From: Clostridium sulfidigenes
GTDB lineage: Bacteria; Bacillota; Clostridia; Clostridiales; Clostridiaceae
Length of the DNA stretch: 64,000 nt
Direction of reading: 5' to 3'
Assembly: GCF_000732635.1 (NCBI RefSeq)
Contig: NZ_JPMD01000033.1
Coordinates: 1 to 64,000, forward strand
Under the pieces are notes generated by a model that ran no database searches, was not told the DNA's origin, and saw nothing but the letters and a program-made list of their open reading frames with translations. Both the position numbers and the translations under genes were made by a program. This document shows positions 62,238-64,000 of this stretch, piece after piece. The number at the start of each line of letters is the position of its first letter. The first letter of the stretch is position 1.

Positions 62238-62702
62238 ATGGAGGATATAAGCAAAATATCTACTAGCATAGACAATTTAACAGCACTAATATCATCTAGT
62301 CTAGATAAAATAAATGAAAGTTCTTCAGAATCTGCTTCTGATCCCAGCACTTTACTTTCTCTTAAAAGTGAGTTGCTTTCTTTAACTGAAATTACTACTA
62401 GCCTAAATGTTCTAAAAACTCAGCTTAACTTATTAGCTCTTAAGGATTATGAAGTTTTATATGTAGCTAATTGTATATCGCCTTTGCTTCAAATATTAAT
62501 TCAGCTTTCTAATACTTCTTATCTAACTATGGGCACAACACAATTATTAAATAATTCTACTATCACTAAAAGAAAAACCTCTAAATTGAAAAAAGCTGAA
62601 AAAACCGCCTATAAAATTCTAGAGCAAATTAACTGTATATATCCTGTATTGGAATGTAGAATATATAACTTTATTAATAACATATGCAATTGTGAGGATT
62701 AA
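62238..62702 (+). CDS. Hypothetical helical protein
   Basis: 154 residues, CAAGGAG before ATG. Heptad-rich N-terminal half (SIDNLTALISSSLDKINESS), basic middle (KRKTSKLKKAEKTA), Cys-containing end. No family recognised. Confidence 0.6.
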   Translation: MEDISKISTSIDNLTALISSSLDKINESSSESASDPSTLLSLKSELLSLTEITTSLNVLKTQLNLLALKDYEVLYVANCISPLLQILIQLSNTSYLTMGTTQLLNNSTITKRKTSKLKKAEKTAYKILEQINCIYPVLECRIYNFINNICNCED

Positions 62703-62704
62703 CA

Positions 62705-62748
62705 AAAACACATGGAGTTACTTTCAAATTCACCCCATGTGTTTTTAT
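62705..62748. terminator. Bidirectional terminator
   Basis: AAAACACATGG / CCATGTGTTTTT between convergent genes. Confidence 0.85.
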
Positions 62749-62753
62749 TTTAT

Positions 62754-64000
62754 TTACTTTACTCTCCAAGAAGTTCCTTCTTTACTATCTAACACTTCTA
62801 TATTCATATCTAATAACTGTGCTCTAATTTCATCTGATCTTTTATAGTTTTTTTCTTTTCTTGCAATATTTCTTTCTTCAATAAGATGATTTATTAGTTT
62901 CTCATCAACTTCAATAACCTCTTTTTCAATAGTCATTAAATTAAGTGAGAAAACTTTATCAAAATCTTCAATTAAAAATGCTTTTTCTTTATTATTTAAT
63001 TCACCATCTTTTATAACCTCATTAAGCACTGTAAATGCATTGGCTATATTTAAATCATCACTTATTTGAGTTTTAAACTTTTCTTGATATCCGCTAATAA
63101 GTTCTTTATTGATATTATTGGTTTCATCAATATTAGTTAATATAGTCCCTATTTTTTTCTTTAATGCCTTATAGCCATTTTGAGCATCTTTTAGACTTTC
63201 AAAACTAAATACCAGTTGTTTTCTATACTTAGATTGTAAGCAGAAATATCTATAATCTAAAGGACTAAATCCTTCTTCTTCAAGTTTAGATACTGTTAAA
63301 AAGTCTCCGCTTGATTTAGACATTTTGCCTCCATCTAATACTAAGAATTCTCCATGAACCCAGTAATTTACCCATTTATGACCTAAAGCAGCTTCTGATT
63401 GAGCAATTTCATTTGTATGGTGAACTGGTATATGATCTATTCCACCACAGTGAATATCAATATTCTCACCTAAGTATTTAATACTCATGGTTGAGCACTC
63501 TAAGTGCCATCCTGGAAATCCTCTACCCCAAGGAGAATCCCATTGCATTATTTGATTGGAGAATTTAGAATTTGTAAACCATAGTACAAAATCTAAAGGA
63601 TTCTTCTTATTTGGATCTATTTCTATTCTACTACCAGCTTCTAACTCATCTATACTGAGATTTGCAAGCTTTGTATAATCTTCAAATTTATCTATTTCAA
63701 AATATACATTTCCATTTGATTCATATGTGTAACCACGTTCTTCAAGCTTTTGAACAAATTTGATCATATCCTCTATGTGTTCTGTTGCTCTACATATCAC
63801 TGTTGGTTTTTTTACGTTTAGCTTTTTACAATCTTCAAAAAAAGCATCTTCATAAAATTTTGCGATTTCCCATACTGTTTTATGCTCACGACTTGCACCT
63901 AGAGCCATTTTATCTTCACCTTCATCTCCATCTGATTGAAGATGACCTACATCTGTTACATTCATAACATGCTTAACTTTATAACCTACATACTCTAAGG
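62754..64000 (-). CDS. cysS: Cysteinyl-tRNA synthetase, 3' part
   Basis: The 415 residues visible continue beyond the right edge, so the N-terminus and HIGH motif are not in view. Present are MNVTDVGHLQSDGD, the zinc ligands in WHLECSTMSIKYLG and CGGIDHIPVHHTNE, the KMSKS motif GGKMSKSSGDFLT and the DALR-type anticodon domain. The last 34 residues form the usual C-terminal extension. Confidence 0.95.
   Translation of the reverse strand, partial: LEYVGYKVKHVMNVTDVGHLQSDGDEGEDKMALGASREHKTVWEIAKFYEDAFFEDCKKLNVKKPTVICRATEHIEDMIKFVQKLEERGYTYESNGNVYFEIDKFEDYTKLANLSIDELEAGSRIEIDPNKKNPLDFVLWFTNSKFSNQIMQWDSPWGRGFPGWHLECSTMSIKYLGENIDIHCGGIDHIPVHHTNEIAQSEAALGHKWVNYWVHGEFLVLDGGKMSKSSGDFLTVSKLEEEGFSPLDYRYFCLQSKYRKQLVFSFESLKDAQNGYKALKKKIGTILTNIDETNNINKELISGYQEKFKTQISDDLNIANAFTVLNEVIKDGELNNKEKAFLIEDFDKVFSLNLMTIEKEVIEVDEKLINHLIEERNIARKEKNYKRSDEIRAQLLDMNIEVLDSKEGTSWRVK

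Overview
The window is AT-rich Firmicute DNA that fits Clostridium sensu stricto. The evidence is AGGAGG-type Shine-Dalgarno sites, AT-rich codon use, CWB2 cell-wall repeats, rubrerythrin, a tandem glycine riboswitch and sporulation-flavoured small proteins. I cannot name a species from sequence alone.

Bases 1 to about 29,100 are most of a contractile-tailed (PBSX/myovirus-like) prophage. It reads right to left except for the lysogeny module. Left to right: tail fibre and baseplate (XkdX/CD1375-like, fibre, XkdU, baseplate J, XkdS, XkdR, XkdQ, LysM-less XkdP), tape measure, tail chaperone with a visible -1 frameshift site, tail tube, sheath, connectors, HK97-type capsid, ClpP-like protease, portal, terminases, HNH nuclease. 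Next come a second tyrosine recombinase, a Com-like zinc ribbon, a DUF4145 gene with its own promoter and terminator, and an ArpU-like late regulator. The early region has an HNH protein, a PAPS-reductase-like protein, an isolated 87-aa gene, DUF3850, an HUH-type Rep, small zinc-ribbon proteins and an excisionase-like protein. The immunity region (cro-like gene, three operators, CI-like repressor, ImmA) and the integrase (broken by a frameshift) end at the 3' end of the rlmCD methyltransferase gene. Lysis genes and the left attachment site are not in the window.

Bases 29,140-64,000 are chromosome. In order: rlmCD; tetR, mntP and a radical-SAM/SPASM gene; a TSUP transporter; a GH25 muramidase with a charged tail; a DUF4163/DUF3298 protein; a CWB2 amidase; rubrerythrin. 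Next is a NarL-type response regulator with a two-permease ABC exporter, FetAB-like genes and a convergent histidine kinase. Then a lytic transglycosylase and a chemotaxis receptor. An OmpR-type two-component system faces a VTC / DUF4956 / CotH operon. After these come a lone divergent 5S rRNA gene, a PH-domain protein, a CPPC-repeat protein, a glycine-riboswitch-controlled TRIC/Gly_transporter gene, a 5S-tRNA-Lys unit with an rRNA-type promoter, an unknown gene and the 3' part of cysS.

The least explained items are: the VTC-DUF4956-CotH operon with 11-bp direct repeats that recur once before its neighbouring response regulator; a structured repeat with diverged copies near 50.9 kb and 61.6 kb; two orphan 5S genes; two self-contained transcription units inside the prophage (DUF4145 gene and an 87-aa unknown); a phage membrane gene interrupted at an A9 tract; and a candidate origin beside the HUH Rep gene.
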